Shown here: positions 1 to 7,795 of the stretch, piece after piece
Position numbering within the stretch: position 1 is the stretch's first letter
How the letters are laid out: each line of letters starts with the position of its first letter
Assembly (NCBI GenBank): GCA_016292785.1
Contig: JAEDFL010000025.1
Location: 1-29,982, forward strand
Length of the DNA stretch: 29,982 bases
Direction: 5' to 3'
Origin: Clostridiaceae bacterium
Lineage (GTDB): Bacteria > Bacillota > Clostridia > Oscillospirales > Acutalibacteraceae
Program-made: the position numbers and the translations under genes
Notes under the pieces: generated by a model
Told to the model about the DNA's origin: nothing
Databases searched by the model: none
Seen by the model: the letters and a program-made list of their open reading frames with translations, nothing else

Positions 1-53
1 TTACATCGTCATTTTGTGCAACTTTTTTCTTCGCTCTTAAGTTAATGACATTG

Positions 54-96
54 CCTTGCAAGGGAGCTGTCAGCGAAGCTGACTGAGGGATTGACA
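54..96. repeat. Intergenic palindromic repeat element
   Basis: The gene-free stretch 1-175 holds a compact palindromic core. CCTTGCAAGG (54-63) is a perfect 10-bp palindrome, followed by GTCAGC-GAA-GCTGAC (69-83), a 6-bp stem with a 3-base loop, and then TGAGGGATTG. From memory, similar 'GGGAG-TGTCAGCGAAGCTGAC-GAGGGATTG' units are scattered between genes in many Clostridia, so I read this as one copy of an interspersed repeat. No search was run. On the minus strand it lies just after the oxidoreductase gene and might also act as a transcript-end structure, but there is no convincing T-tract. Confidence 0.5.
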
Positions 97-150
97 AATA
101 ATCCGGTTTATTTAACTTTAAATGGTTTATAAAAACTTTAAATCTTCACG

Positions 151-185
151 TCTAAAATCTAACGTCTAAGATCTATCATCTAATA
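151..185. repeat. Five heptamers of the form TCTANNN
   Basis: Five consecutive 7-base units read TCTAAAA, TCTAACG, TCTAAGA, TCTATCA, TCTAATA. The array runs through the stop codon (176-178, minus strand) and last codons of the oxidoreductase gene, so the protein's final residues are encoded inside the repeat. The units share TCTA and vary in the last three bases, which looks like a decayed microsatellite. Confidence 0.6.
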
Positions 186-1261
186 TAGACTGGTTTGCCT
201 GTTTTAGCCGATTCATATATCGCTTCAAGAATCTGCGTTACAACAAGTGCCTGACTTGCCTTTGTCGGCGGCTCCTTATCGTTTACAACAGCGTCGATCC
301 ATGCTCTTGCCTCAAGAACGGACGGACTTTCGTCTGCGTCACCCTCGTAGAAGGCGACGCCGCCTGCCTTGAGGTCGGGTTTGAGAATACACTGTCTGCC
401 GTTCTTGATGAAATTGATGTCAAGTCCGTCGAACATATCGGCTCCGCCCTCGGTGCCGCAGATCATTGTGATTGCCTCTTTCGGGTGCCTGATATTCAAC
501 GCCCAGCTTGATTCAAGCATAACAGTTGCGCCGTTTTCCATAACGATAAAACCGAATGCCGCATCCTCAACGGTGAACTTTTCGGGATCCCAGTCGCCCC
601 ATGCGTTGCCGCAGTTTTTCTGATTTTTGAGCTTTTCAAAGGTCGTGCCGACAACCATCTTAGGCTTGTAGTTATCCATCATCCAAAGTGTGAGATCGAG
701 AGCGTGAGTTCCGATATCAATAAGCGGACCTCCGCCCTGCTCATATTCATTGAGGAAAACGCCCCAGGTCGGAACGGCACGGCGGCGCAGAGCGATGGCT
801 TTACCGTAGTAGATTTCGCCAAGCTCGCCGTCCTCACACAGCTTTTTAAGATAAAGAGAGTCCGATCTCCAGCGTGACTGATAGCCTATTGTAAGCTTCA
901 TACCGGTTTTTTCCGAAACCTCAAGCATCTCCTTGGCTTCCTTATAGGTTTTTGCCATCGGCTTTTCGCACATAACGTGCTTGCCGGCGTTCATTGCATC
1001 GATTGAAATGAAAGCGTGGGAACGGTTCGGAGTACAAACGTGGACAACCTCGATGCTGTCGTCCTTGAGAAGCTCCTTATAGTCCGTATATGATTTTGCC
1101 CCCTCAACGCCGAATTTCTCCGCCGCTTCAACAGCTCTTTCCTCGATTATATCGCAGAATGCAACCATTCTTACGTTCTTTATCTTCTGAAGTGCCGGCA
1201 TATGCTTTCCGTTGGCGATACCTCCGCAGCCGATCACTCCGACATTAACTATCCTGTCCAT
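176..1261 (-). CDS. Gfo/Idh/MocA family NAD(P)-dependent oxidoreductase
   Basis: A 361-residue enzyme of the family that oxidises or reduces sugars, inositols and related polyols with NAD(P). The N-terminal Rossmann fold carries VGVIGCGGIA (residues 7-16). CEKPMAK holds the conserved lysine (K100), and PLIDIGTHALDLT gives the likely catalytic Asp182 and His186 of the C-terminal substrate domain. Length is normal for the family. The start is supported by GGAGG six bases upstream. The gene stands alone, with no transporter or sugar kinase beside it, so the substrate cannot be named. It is transcribed from a promoter lying inside a 13-bp inverted repeat (1273-1313), which suggests specific repression. 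Its 3' end runs into a heptamer repeat. Confidence 0.92.
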   Translation of the reverse strand: MDRIVNVGVIGCGGIANGKHMPALQKIKNVRMVAFCDIIEERAVEAAEKFGVEGAKSYTDYKELLKDDSIEVVHVCTPNRSHAFISIDAMNAGKHVMCEKPMAKTYKEAKEMLEVSEKTGMKLTIGYQSRWRSDSLYLKKLCEDGELGEIYYGKAIALRRRAVPTWGVFLNEYEQGGGPLIDIGTHALDLTLWMMDNYKPKMVVGTTFEKLKNQKNCGNAWGDWDPEKFTVEDAAFGFIVMENGATVMLESSWALNIRHPKEAITMICGTEGGADMFDGLDINFIKNGRQCILKPDLKAGGVAFYEGDADESPSVLEARAWIDAVVNDKEPPTKASQALVVTQILEAIYESAKTGKPVYIR

Positions 1262-1272
1262 AATATTCCTCC

Positions 1273-1313
1273 TGACATTTTTCTTTATGATATCATATTG
1301 AAGAAAAATGTCA
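1273..1313. promoter_or_regulatory. 13-bp perfect inverted repeat over the oxidoreductase promoter
   Basis: TGACATTTTTCTT (1273-1285) and AAGAAAAATGTCA (1301-1313) are exact reverse complements with a 15-base centre that contains the palindrome ATGATATCAT. On the minus strand, TTGACA (1314-1309) and TATCAT (1292-1287) form a promoter with a 16-base spacer. Transcription would then begin near 1280, so only part of the structure would be in the RNA. A DNA operator for a dimeric repressor is therefore more likely than an RNA hairpin. The ribosome binding site follows immediately at 1268-1272. Confidence 0.65.
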
Positions 1314-1373
1314 ATAAAAGAAAAACATATTTCCCTTAAATTTTTTAACAGGCTTTTCCCGGGTGAAAATATA

Positions 1374-1382
1374 TGATATAAT
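1374..1382 (+). promoter_or_regulatory. Extended -10 promoter of the nucleoside hydrolase gene
   Basis: TGATATAAT is a consensus extended -10 element (TGnTATAAT). The -35 region is poor, which extended -10 promoters tolerate. The start codon lies 55 bases downstream of the element. Confidence 0.45.
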
Positions 1383-1436
1383 AAGCAGACTCAGAAAATA
1401 TTATTTTTCGCAACAAATTGACGAGAGGAGAAAAAT

Positions 1437-2315
1437 ATGAGCTACGAACCCTTAAAATACGGAAAAAGAGCCGTAATTTTCGATACGGATATAGGCCCCG
1501 ACTGCGACGATGCAGGCGCGCTCGCCCTGCTTGCATATTATGCCGGGAAATACGGTGTCCGTTTTCTCGGTGCGGTAAACTGCACGTCAAACCCATATGC
1601 CAACGGGGCAATAAAGGCTATCGGTGAGTTTTGCGGTCTCGGCGAATTTCCCATCGGTCAATACGGCAAAGACGGCTTTCTTGCCGACGGAACATCATAT
1701 AACAAGCCTGTTTCCGAGAAATACTGCGGCAAAACGGTTGAAGCGATGAGCGAATGTGAGTTTTATTCCGAAGCTCTGAGCAAGGCGGAGGACAACTCTG
1801 TTACCGTGATTGCGGTAGGCCCGCTTTCATCGGTTGCCGAGGCGATCAGAAACGACAGCGAGCTGTTCAACAGGAAGGTTCACTCAATCGTCATTATGGG
1901 CGGAATTTCGCCGTCGGGAACGGAGTATAACATCAGGTGTATGCCCGAGGCGGCTCGTGCCGTCCTTGATCAATTCAAGGGAACGATTGTTTTCTGCGGT
2001 TTTGAGGTCGGCGAAGGTGTTCTGACAGGCTTTTCGGAGGAGAAAGAGAACAGTCCCGTTTTTGACTCCTACAAATTCTGGACAGGCAGAAAGGAAGCGC
2101 CGTATCTCAGGGACAGCTGGGATCTCTGCACGGTGCACTATGCCTTTGAGGGCAACTGCGAATTCTATGATTTGTCCGAGCCGATCAGCGTAGAAATTGA
2201 CTGCGACGGCAAAAACACCTTCACTCCCTGCACGCAGTCCGACAGATATTGCGTTGTGCAAAAAAGCTCAAACGAGGAAATCGCCGAATATATTAACAGC
2301 ATTTTAAACGCTTAA
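1437..2315 (+). CDS. Nucleoside hydrolase (IUNH family)
   Basis: A 292-residue protein that probably splits the N-glycosidic bond of nucleosides, giving free base and ribose for salvage in the cytoplasm. The N-terminal DTDIGPDCDDAGAL (residues 17-30) matches the Asp-rich calcium-binding signature DTDxGxDxDDA of the inosine-uridine hydrolase family. VTVIAVGPLSSVAEAI and VIMGG in the middle are also typical of the fold. It is somewhat shorter than the usual 310-320 residues, and base specificity cannot be read. GAGGAG lies five to six bases before the ATG. The gene is monocistronic, converges with the DUF421 gene and shares a terminator with it. Confidence 0.88.
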   Translation: MSYEPLKYGKRAVIFDTDIGPDCDDAGALALLAYYAGKYGVRFLGAVNCTSNPYANGAIKAIGEFCGLGEFPIGQYGKDGFLADGTSYNKPVSEKYCGKTVEAMSECEFYSEALSKAEDNSVTVIAVGPLSSVAEAIRNDSELFNRKVHSIVIMGGISPSGTEYNIRCMPEAARAVLDQFKGTIVFCGFEVGEGVLTGFSEEKENSPVFDSYKFWTGRKEAPYLRDSWDLCTVHYAFEGNCEFYDLSEPISVEIDCDGKNTFTPCTQSDRYCVVQKSSNEEIAEYINSILNA

Positions 2316-2322
2316 TAAAAAC

Positions 2323-2358
2323 AAGGGCTACCGCAATAAGATGCGACAGCTCTTATTT
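2323..2358. terminator. Bidirectional terminator between convergent genes
   Basis: AAGGGCTACCGCA (2323-2335) pairs with TGCGACAGCTCTT (2342-2354) over a six-base loop, with two mismatches and one G-U pair. It is flanked by A-rich sequence on the left and ATTTT on the right, so it can serve the nucleoside hydrolase gene (+) and the DUF421 gene (-). Confidence 0.6.
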
Positions 2359-3062
2359 TAACAGTAAATATCGTTGTCGTTCGTCTCTTCGTTCATTTCA
2401 TAGACCGATATTTCATCATTGTTGACAAATGCGCCGTAAATCTTTTCGATCGGCGGATAATTTCCGTCCTTGAGCGTTTTCCTCAGCCAGACCTCGTTCT
2501 TTCCGCAGGCTTTGAGGTTTTCGTGCAGTATTTCACCGTCGGAGACGACGACAACGGGAGAGGTCTCCTTTTCAAGGTGCATACCCATATCCCTCGGATT
2601 TACAGGTCTCAGCGTTGATTTCGGCAGGAAGCTGAGCTGTCCGTTCGGCTCCATAACCACGGTTTGCAGATCGTCAATGTTGAAATATCCGCCTATTCTG
2701 CACTGTGTAAGAAATTCATTCATATCCAGCTTGGACTTCTTTAAATTTTCCCTGTATATTGTTCCGTTATCCATCAGAATAATCGCTTTGCCCAAAAAGA
2801 AGCGGCGGAAAATCACCGATTTATCGGAAAGCACCGAGAACAGCACGGCAAAAAGGCCGAAAACGGCAATCGCAACAGCAGGCTTCCAGAAGTCTTTCAG
2901 CGGCGAAAACGCCATTTCTGCGGTAATTGAGCCTATAGTTATACCGTTGATGTAGTCAAAAAGACTGAGCTGTGAAATCTGTCGTTTGCCCATAAGCTTC
3001 GTCATAAGGAAAAGCTCGATAATTGCCAGAATTGATGTCAGACATATTTTTAAAATTTCCAT
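2358..3062 (-). CDS. DUF421 domain membrane protein (YetF/YcaP-like)
   Basis: A 234-residue protein of the DUF421 family, widespread in spore-forming Firmicutes and of uncertain biochemical role. Residues 1-85 hold about three membrane segments (LTSILAIIELFLM, INGITIGSITAEM, VAIAVFGLFAVLF). The cytosolic part follows, with the family-typical GKAIILMDNGTI, the helix LDMNEFLTQCR, and then NIDDLQTVVMEPNGQLSFLPK. A second alpha/beta repeat ends the protein. It stands alone, divergent from murA across a 394-base gap. No function can be assigned from context. Confidence 0.88.
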   Translation of the reverse strand: MEILKICLTSILAIIELFLMTKLMGKRQISQLSLFDYINGITIGSITAEMAFSPLKDFWKPAVAIAVFGLFAVLFSVLSDKSVIFRRFFLGKAIILMDNGTIYRENLKKSKLDMNEFLTQCRIGGYFNIDDLQTVVMEPNGQLSFLPKSTLRPVNPRDMGMHLEKETSPVVVVSDGEILHENLKACGKNEVWLRKTLKDGNYPPIEKIYGAFVNNDEISVYEMNEETNDNDIYC

Positions 3063-3154
3063 ATTATCACCTACATTATTATTGACGCAATAACAAATAA
3101 TAACCGTGACGGGAGATTTTTAATTTTTTGTTGTCGAAATATCAACGCTATCAA

Positions 3155-3199
3155 CATATTGTGTTTTAATAAAAAAGGACGTTCTTTTTGTACAATATG
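3155..3199. repeat. Inverted repeat in the DUF421-murA gap
   Basis: CATATTGT (3155-3162) and ACAATATG (3192-3199) are exact reverse complements. They enclose AAAAAGGAC next to GTTCTTTTT, which are reverse complements with one G-U position. Together this is a nested dyad about 45 bases long, upstream of the murA promoter. It might be an operator, or a remnant of a small mobile repeat. Confidence 0.45.
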
Positions 3200-3329
3200 C
3201 TGAAATTTAAACACCGTGTGTTTGCCGGCAAGTCGTTTAACACAATATATAGTGCCCGATCCTCTCCTGCTTATTGTATTTTGTGGTTTTTGCTATAAAA
3301 AAGGTTTTCTGCCTTAAAACAAAAAAATA

Positions 3330-3358
3330 TTGAACTTTGACTTGAATAGTGTTATAAT
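3330..3358 (+). promoter_or_regulatory. Vegetative promoter of murA
   Basis: TTGAAC (3330-3335), a 17-base spacer and TATAAT (3353-3358) make a near-consensus sigma-A promoter. The transcript would start near 3365. Confidence 0.75.
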
Positions 3359-3456
3359 CTTTAAGGTTTATAATAAATTTGGTTAATTGTCCCCTTTGTG
3401 GCATAAATGAGAAAATTATCTTTTTTACATATAAAATTTTATAAGGAGTGTAACGG

Positions 3457-4755
3457 GTGGATAAGATATATATCAACGGCGGCAAGCCGCTCCACGGCGA
3501 AGTTACCGTCAGCGGTGCCAAGAATGCCGCTGTCGCAATTCTTCCGGCAGTTATCCTTGCGCAGGATGTGTGCAGGGTTGAAAATATCCCCAATATCAGC
3601 GATGTTACAATGATGATAAGAATTCTCCACCAGCTTGGCGCAAAGATCACCAAGGTGGACGAGAATACCTACGATATAGATTCTTCAACAATCAATTCCT
3701 ACGTCGTTTCACACGATATGACAAAGCATCTCAGAGCTTCATACTATCTGATAGGCTCTCTGCTTGCACGCTTCGGCAGAGCCAAGGTCGCTATGCCCGG
3801 CGGCTGTAATTTCGGAGTTCGTCCGATCGACCAGCACATCAAGGGCTTTGAGATCCTCGGTTCGACCGTCACCCTCAAGGAAAACGCTATGATCGACGTT
3901 GAAGCTCCCGACCTTACGGGCGGTCTTGTTTACCTTGATATGGTTTCCGTCGGTGCGACGATCAACCTTATGCTTGCCGCTGTCAAGGCAAAGGGCTTAA
4001 CGATCATCGAAAACGCCGCCAAAGAGCCTCATATCGTTGACCTCGCAAACTTCTTAAACTCTATGGGAGCAGACGTCAGAGGCGCAGGCACGGACGTTAT
4101 AAAGATCCGCGGCGTTGAGCATATGCACGGCTGTACCTATTCCATAATTCCCGATCAGATCGAGGCAGGTACATTTATGGTTGCCGCAGTCGCAACCGGG
4201 GGTGATGTGCTTGTCAAAAACGTTATTCCCAAGCATCTTGAATCAATAACCGCCAAGCTTATTCAGTGCGGCGCAACGGTAGAGGAATATGACGATTCCG
4301 TCCGTGTAATAGGCAACGGCAGACCGGGCAAGTGTAATGTCAAGACAATGCCCCACCCCGGCTTTCCTACGGATATGCAGCCGCAGTTTGCAACAATGCT
4401 TGCAATAGCCGACGGCACAAGCATCGTTTCCGAGGGCGTCTGGGACAGCCGTTTCCAGTATGTTGAGCAGCTCGCAAGAATGGGCGCAAACATCTCGGTA
4501 AACGGCAAGGCGGCAACGATTGAGGGTGTCGAATATCTCAACGGCTCCCCGGTCAAGGCCGATGATCTGCGTGCAGGTGCCGCAATGCTCATTGCAGGTC
4601 TTATCGCAAAGGGTACGACTTCCATTGACAACATCGTCTATATCGACAGAGGCTACGACAATGTTGTCGGCAAGTTCAGCAATCTCGGTGCGGATATAGT
4701 CCGTGTCAGCGAAGAGGACAAGCCCAAGATGCTTGACGGTACGCAGGTAGGCTAA
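3457..4755 (+). CDS. murA: UDP-N-acetylglucosamine 1-carboxyvinyltransferase
   Basis: MurA transfers enolpyruvate from phosphoenolpyruvate to UDP-GlcNAc, the first committed step of peptidoglycan synthesis in the cytoplasm, and is the fosfomycin target. At 432 residues the length is normal for the family. SGAKNA near residue 20 contains the conserved Lys22. LRAS at 92-95 and MPGGCNFGVRPIDQH at 113-127 place the catalytic, fosfomycin-reactive cysteine at Cys117, so the enzyme should be active and fosfomycin-sensitive in principle. The start is GTG, fixed by AAGGAG eight bases upstream. It is a single-gene transcript with its own promoter and terminator. Firmicutes often carry two MurA paralogues, and I cannot tell which type this is. 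Confidence 0.97.
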   Translation: MDKIYINGGKPLHGEVTVSGAKNAAVAILPAVILAQDVCRVENIPNISDVTMMIRILHQLGAKITKVDENTYDIDSSTINSYVVSHDMTKHLRASYYLIGSLLARFGRAKVAMPGGCNFGVRPIDQHIKGFEILGSTVTLKENAMIDVEAPDLTGGLVYLDMVSVGATINLMLAAVKAKGLTIIENAAKEPHIVDLANFLNSMGADVRGAGTDVIKIRGVEHMHGCTYSIIPDQIEAGTFMVAAVATGGDVLVKNVIPKHLESITAKLIQCGATVEEYDDSVRVIGNGRPGKCNVKTMPHPGFPTDMQPQFATMLAIADGTSIVSEGVWDSRFQYVEQLARMGANISVNGKAATIEGVEYLNGSPVKADDLRAGAAMLIAGLIAKGTTSIDNIVYIDRGYDNVVGKFSNLGADIVRVSEEDKPKMLDGTQVG

Positions 4756-4769
4756 AATAATACTATAAC

Positions 4770-4802
4770 TGCCCCGGCTTTTGTTCGGGGCAATAATTTT
4801 TA
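4770..4802 (+). terminator. Terminator of murA
   Basis: TGCCCCG (4770-4776) and CGGGGCA (4786-4792) form a perfect 7-bp GC-rich stem with a 9-base loop, followed by ATAATTTTTAT. Confidence 0.85.
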
Positions 4803-4824
4803 TTAACGGGTAGGTTTATATTAT

Positions 4825-5610
4825 ATGGCAAGGTTTTGTTCACTTTTTTCATCAAGCAGCGGCAACTGCACCTATATAGGTTCATCGGGCGGCGGAGTGC
4901 TGATTGATGCCGGAGTGAGCGCAAAGCAGATATCATTGAAGCTCAACAGCATCGGAGTCAGCGAAAAGGACATCGGTGCTGTTTTTGTCACCCATGAACA
5001 CAGCGACCACATAAAGGGACTGCGTGTTTTTGCGTCAAAATTCGGAATCCCCGTTTATGCAACGGAGGGAACTCTCCGTGAGCTTGAAAAGGCGGGAGTT
5101 CTCAACGGCAAATTTCCGGTATATCCGATTGACGGAGAGGTCGAATGTAACGGTCAGTTGATATCTCCGTTTCGCACCTCTCACGATGTTGCCGAAAGCT
5201 GCGGCTTTTCCGTAACGGCAAGCGACGGCAGAAAGCTATGCGTTGCCACGGATACGGGAATTGTCACCGACGAAATGGGAGCGGCTCTGACAGGCTGTGA
5301 CCTCGCCCTTATCGAGAGCAACCATGATATCGGTATGCTCAGAAACGGCAGCTATCCCTATCTTTTAAAACGCAGAATACTCTCCGATGTCGGGCATCTT
5401 TCCAACCTCGCCTGCGGAGAATTTATTACCGAGCTGATAAAAAGCGGTACAACCCGTTTTGTGCTCGGTCACCTGAGCAAGGAGAACAATATCCCCTCCC
5501 TCGCCTATCGGACGACCAAATCGGCTCTTGATTGCATGGGTGCGGAGGAAAACAGGGACTACATACTTACCGTTGCAGGCTCAGAGAAACCGGAAATGGC
5601 GGTGCTGTGA
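4825..5610 (+). CDS. MBL-fold metallohydrolase, WalJ/YycJ-like
   Basis: A 261-residue metallo-beta-lactamase-fold hydrolase. THEHSDH (56-62) is the zinc-binding HxHxDH motif. ATDTG in the middle and a late GHLS histidine supply further ligands. The sequence opening ARFCSLFSSSSGNC is typical of the YycJ (WalJ) group, whose members are linked to nuclease activity and coordination of cell division with DNA replication. In Bacillus, yycJ closes the walRK operon and lies near rlmH. Here rlmH follows directly with a one-base overlap, but no WalRK genes are in the window. The ribosome binding site is weak (GGGTAGG, about nine bases before ATG). Confidence 0.88.
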   Translation: MARFCSLFSSSSGNCTYIGSSGGGVLIDAGVSAKQISLKLNSIGVSEKDIGAVFVTHEHSDHIKGLRVFASKFGIPVYATEGTLRELEKAGVLNGKFPVYPIDGEVECNGQLISPFRTSHDVAESCGFSVTASDGRKLCVATDTGIVTDEMGAALTGCDLALIESNHDIGMLRNGSYPYLLKRRILSDVGHLSNLACGEFITELIKSGTTRFVLGHLSKENNIPSLAYRTTKSALDCMGAEENRDYILTVAGSEKPEMAVL

Positions 5611-6092
5611 TGATAGGAGTAACGATAATCTGCGAAGCGAAGCTAAAGGAAAAATACCTGAGAGACGCCTCCGACGAATATGTCAAACGGCTCGGCGCAT
5701 ACTGCAAGCTGAACATAATCGAGCTTAACCCTAAGAAGCTCCCCGAAGCTCCGTCCGACGCTGAGATATACAATGCGCTTGAAGCCGAGGGCAAGGAAAT
5801 TCTTACAAAAATTCCCGTCGGTGCAAGGGTATTTGCAATGTGTATCGAGGGCAAACAGCTCAGCTCCGAGAAGCTCGCCAAGGAGCTTGCCTCCTGCGGT
5901 GTTTCGGGAATAAGCAATGTTGTATTTATCATCGGAAGCTCATACGGACTTTCCGACGAGGTAAAAAGGCGTGCCGATTTCAGGCTTTCGATGTCGGAGA
6001 TGACCTTTCCGCATCAGCTGGCAAGGATAATGCTTCTCGAACAGATTTACAGAGCCTTCCGCATAAACAGCGGAGGAAAATATCACAAGTAA
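5610..6092 (+). CDS. rlmH: 23S rRNA (pseudouridine1915-N3)-methyltransferase
   Basis: RlmH methylates pseudouridine 1915 in helix 69 of 23S rRNA after 70S assembly, using S-adenosylmethionine. The start chosen gives 160 residues (MIGVTIICEAKLKEKYLRDA...), the canonical length. Its ATG shares a base with the upstream TGA (TGATG), a translational-coupling junction, and this start removes about 26 unconserved upstream residues. VVFIIGSSYGLSDEV carries the SAM-binding glycine loop of the trefoil-knot SPOUT fold. The C-terminus MTFPHQLARIMLLEQIYRAFRI...YHK is highly characteristic. It ends on a strong terminator. Confidence 0.96.
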   Translation: MIGVTIICEAKLKEKYLRDASDEYVKRLGAYCKLNIIELNPKKLPEAPSDAEIYNALEAEGKEILTKIPVGARVFAMCIEGKQLSSEKLAKELASCGVSGISNVVFIIGSSYGLSDEVKRRADFRLSMSEMTFPHQLARIMLLEQIYRAFRINSGGKYHK

Positions 6093-6131
6093 AAATCGAC
6101 CTTACGCTGATTGTCGCAAGGTCGATTTTTT
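6091..6131. terminator. Bidirectional terminator after rlmH
   Basis: The arms 6091-6106 and 6115-6130 are reverse complements over 16 positions with one mismatch and an 8-base loop. A5 and T5 ends allow termination on both strands. The structure overlaps the rlmH stop codon and sits just beyond the stop of the convergent synthetase gene. Confidence 0.85.
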
Positions 6132-6136
6132 GATAT

Positions 6137-7765
6137 TTAGTTCTTATAATTTCTGAGAATCTTGAGTGTGGTCGTCTTCGGGAACTCCGTGTCTCTCGTC
6201 TTAACCCTTGTAACCTGCTTATATGTAGGCATTTTCTTGTTGATCTCGTTGACGTCAGCTTTTATTCTGTCCTTAGCGTCGGGAGTGTCGACAGTATCAA
6301 GGAAAAATTCGGCGGTGATATAGCCGTCCTCATCATATACGACAACCTCTTTGACATACTCGATTGTGGAGAGCTTGTCCTCGATCTCCTCGGGAGAAAC
6401 ATTCTTGCCGTTTGAAAGGACGATAAGGTTTTTCTTTCTTCCTCTGAAGAAAAGGAAGCCGTCCTCGTCAATGTAGCCGTAATCACCGGTAAGGAACCAA
6501 TCCCCGTCAAAAACCTCGGCTGTCGCTTCAGGCTCGTTGTAGTAGCCCATCATAACGTTCTTGCCTCGGACGCAGATCTCACCTACTCCGTCAGCGTCGG
6601 GATCCTTGATCTTGATCTCGTTGCACGGCAGAGGTATACCGACGCTGCCGACCTTATATGCGTCAAGCCTGTTGCAGGTAACGGCAGGCGAACACTCGGT
6701 TATTCCGTATCCGTTAATAATCTTGATGCCGAAATCGGTCATGCCCGTTTCATATTTTTCGTCAAGATACGCTCCGCCGCAGACGATCATTTCCAGATTG
6801 CCGCCGAGATTATCAATAATCTCCGAGAATATCTTTCTTCTTTTATCAATGCCGAGCTTGAGCAGGAATTTGCTGATTTTAAGTCCCTTTTTCAGAAGCT
6901 CCTCTCTGCCCGACTTCTTGGCAGTAAACCAGATCCTCTTATAAATCGTTTCGATGGCAAGCGGAACGGCAGAGAAATTCTGCGGATGATATTCAAGCAG
7001 ATCCTTCTGTATATCCTTCAGACTGCGGCAGATAAATCCCCATTCAACAAGAAGATTACCTGAGAACAATGCGCCAACCCATGAAAATGCGTGATGAAGC
7101 GGAAGAAAACCTATTGCAGGTCCGCCCGTCATAACACGGCAGGAGGCAACGCTGTCGACGGCTACGTTCTCCTGAGAGAGCATAACGCCCTTGCTCTTTC
7201 CGGTTGTTCCCGATGTGTATACGAGGAAGGCAAGATCACTCGGAAGCACCTCGTCGTTGAGATAGCTTTCGACTCCGTTCTTAACCTCGTTGTGTCCCTC
7301 CTCGACAAGGGAATAAAAATCCTCGATCCTTATATACTGTTCAACGACAACGCCGTCAGCCTTTTTCATAAGCTCAACCGTGCCCTTGAAATCCTCGCTG
7401 TAATATACGGCGTTACAGCCGCTTCTTACCATAATATCAATAATATCGTCATCCGGGAGCTTGGGATCCATCGGGATCGCCGTCATCTTACCCGTGATGA
7501 TAGAGAAATAACAGGCAATCCAATAGTAGCTGTTTTCGCTGAGTATGGCAACCTTTTTGCCGCGGAGTCCCAGCTTGTAAAGGTACTGTCCGAGGCCTGT
7601 CAGATCGTAATTTACCTGTGCAAAAGTCTTGGTTTCAACCTCGCCGTCAAAATTGTAGAAAGTGTACTGTTTTTTGTCTCCGCCGGTTTTGCCGCCGTAA
7701 AGCACAATGTCTTTGCAGGTATTCATATCCGGAAAATCGGCATACTTAATTTTTTTCTTCACCAT
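6137..7765 (-). CDS. AMP-binding enzyme, acyl-CoA synthetase-like
   Basis: A 542-residue adenylate-forming enzyme, probably activating a fatty or other carboxylic acid as acyl-AMP and then acyl-CoA. The phosphate loop LVYTSGTTGKSKGV is intact, followed by NGYGITECSPAVTCN and WFLTGDYGYIDEDGFLFFRGRKKNLIVLSNGKN. The C-terminal PKTTTLKILR carries the adenylation lysine. I set the start at 7765 because GAGGAG lies six bases before this ATG and the predicted promoter would start RNA near 7789; upstream in-frame ATGs (7792, 7786) would lack a ribosome site. No carrier-protein or condensation domain is present. It stands alone, and the substrate is not readable. Confidence 0.9.
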   Translation of the reverse strand: MVKKKIKYADFPDMNTCKDIVLYGGKTGGDKKQYTFYNFDGEVETKTFAQVNYDLTGLGQYLYKLGLRGKKVAILSENSYYWIACYFSIITGKMTAIPMDPKLPDDDIIDIMVRSGCNAVYYSEDFKGTVELMKKADGVVVEQYIRIEDFYSLVEEGHNEVKNGVESYLNDEVLPSDLAFLVYTSGTTGKSKGVMLSQENVAVDSVASCRVMTGGPAIGFLPLHHAFSWVGALFSGNLLVEWGFICRSLKDIQKDLLEYHPQNFSAVPLAIETIYKRIWFTAKKSGREELLKKGLKISKFLLKLGIDKRRKIFSEIIDNLGGNLEMIVCGGAYLDEKYETGMTDFGIKIINGYGITECSPAVTCNRLDAYKVGSVGIPLPCNEIKIKDPDADGVGEICVRGKNVMMGYYNEPEATAEVFDGDWFLTGDYGYIDEDGFLFFRGRKKNLIVLSNGKNVSPEEIEDKLSTIEYVKEVVVYDEDGYITAEFFLDTVDTPDAKDRIKADVNEINKKMPTYKQVTRVKTRDTEFPKTTTLKILRNYKN

Positions 7766-7795
7766 ATACATCTCCTCAAAAGACATTTTCAAAAT

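Larger units (their letters stand above)
3063..3456. other. 394-base intergenic region between DUF421 gene and murA
   Basis: AT-rich spacer between divergent genes. It contains a long imperfect inverted repeat (3155-3199), the murA promoter (3330-3358) and a leader of about 90 bases. The 14-bp palindrome TATAAAATTTTATA (3430-3443) abuts the murA ribosome binding site AAGGAG (3443-3448). Reading frames across the gap have no ribosome binding site or protein character. Confidence 0.6.

Noticed and set aside
1345..1627. Short frames on both strands around the nucleoside hydrolase start
   Set aside because: They overlap the well-supported IUNH gene and promoter and show no domain.
3237..3653. 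Minus-strand frame across the murA promoter and 5' end
   Set aside because: It overlaps the murA start on the other strand, has low-complexity hydrophobic content and no ribosome site.
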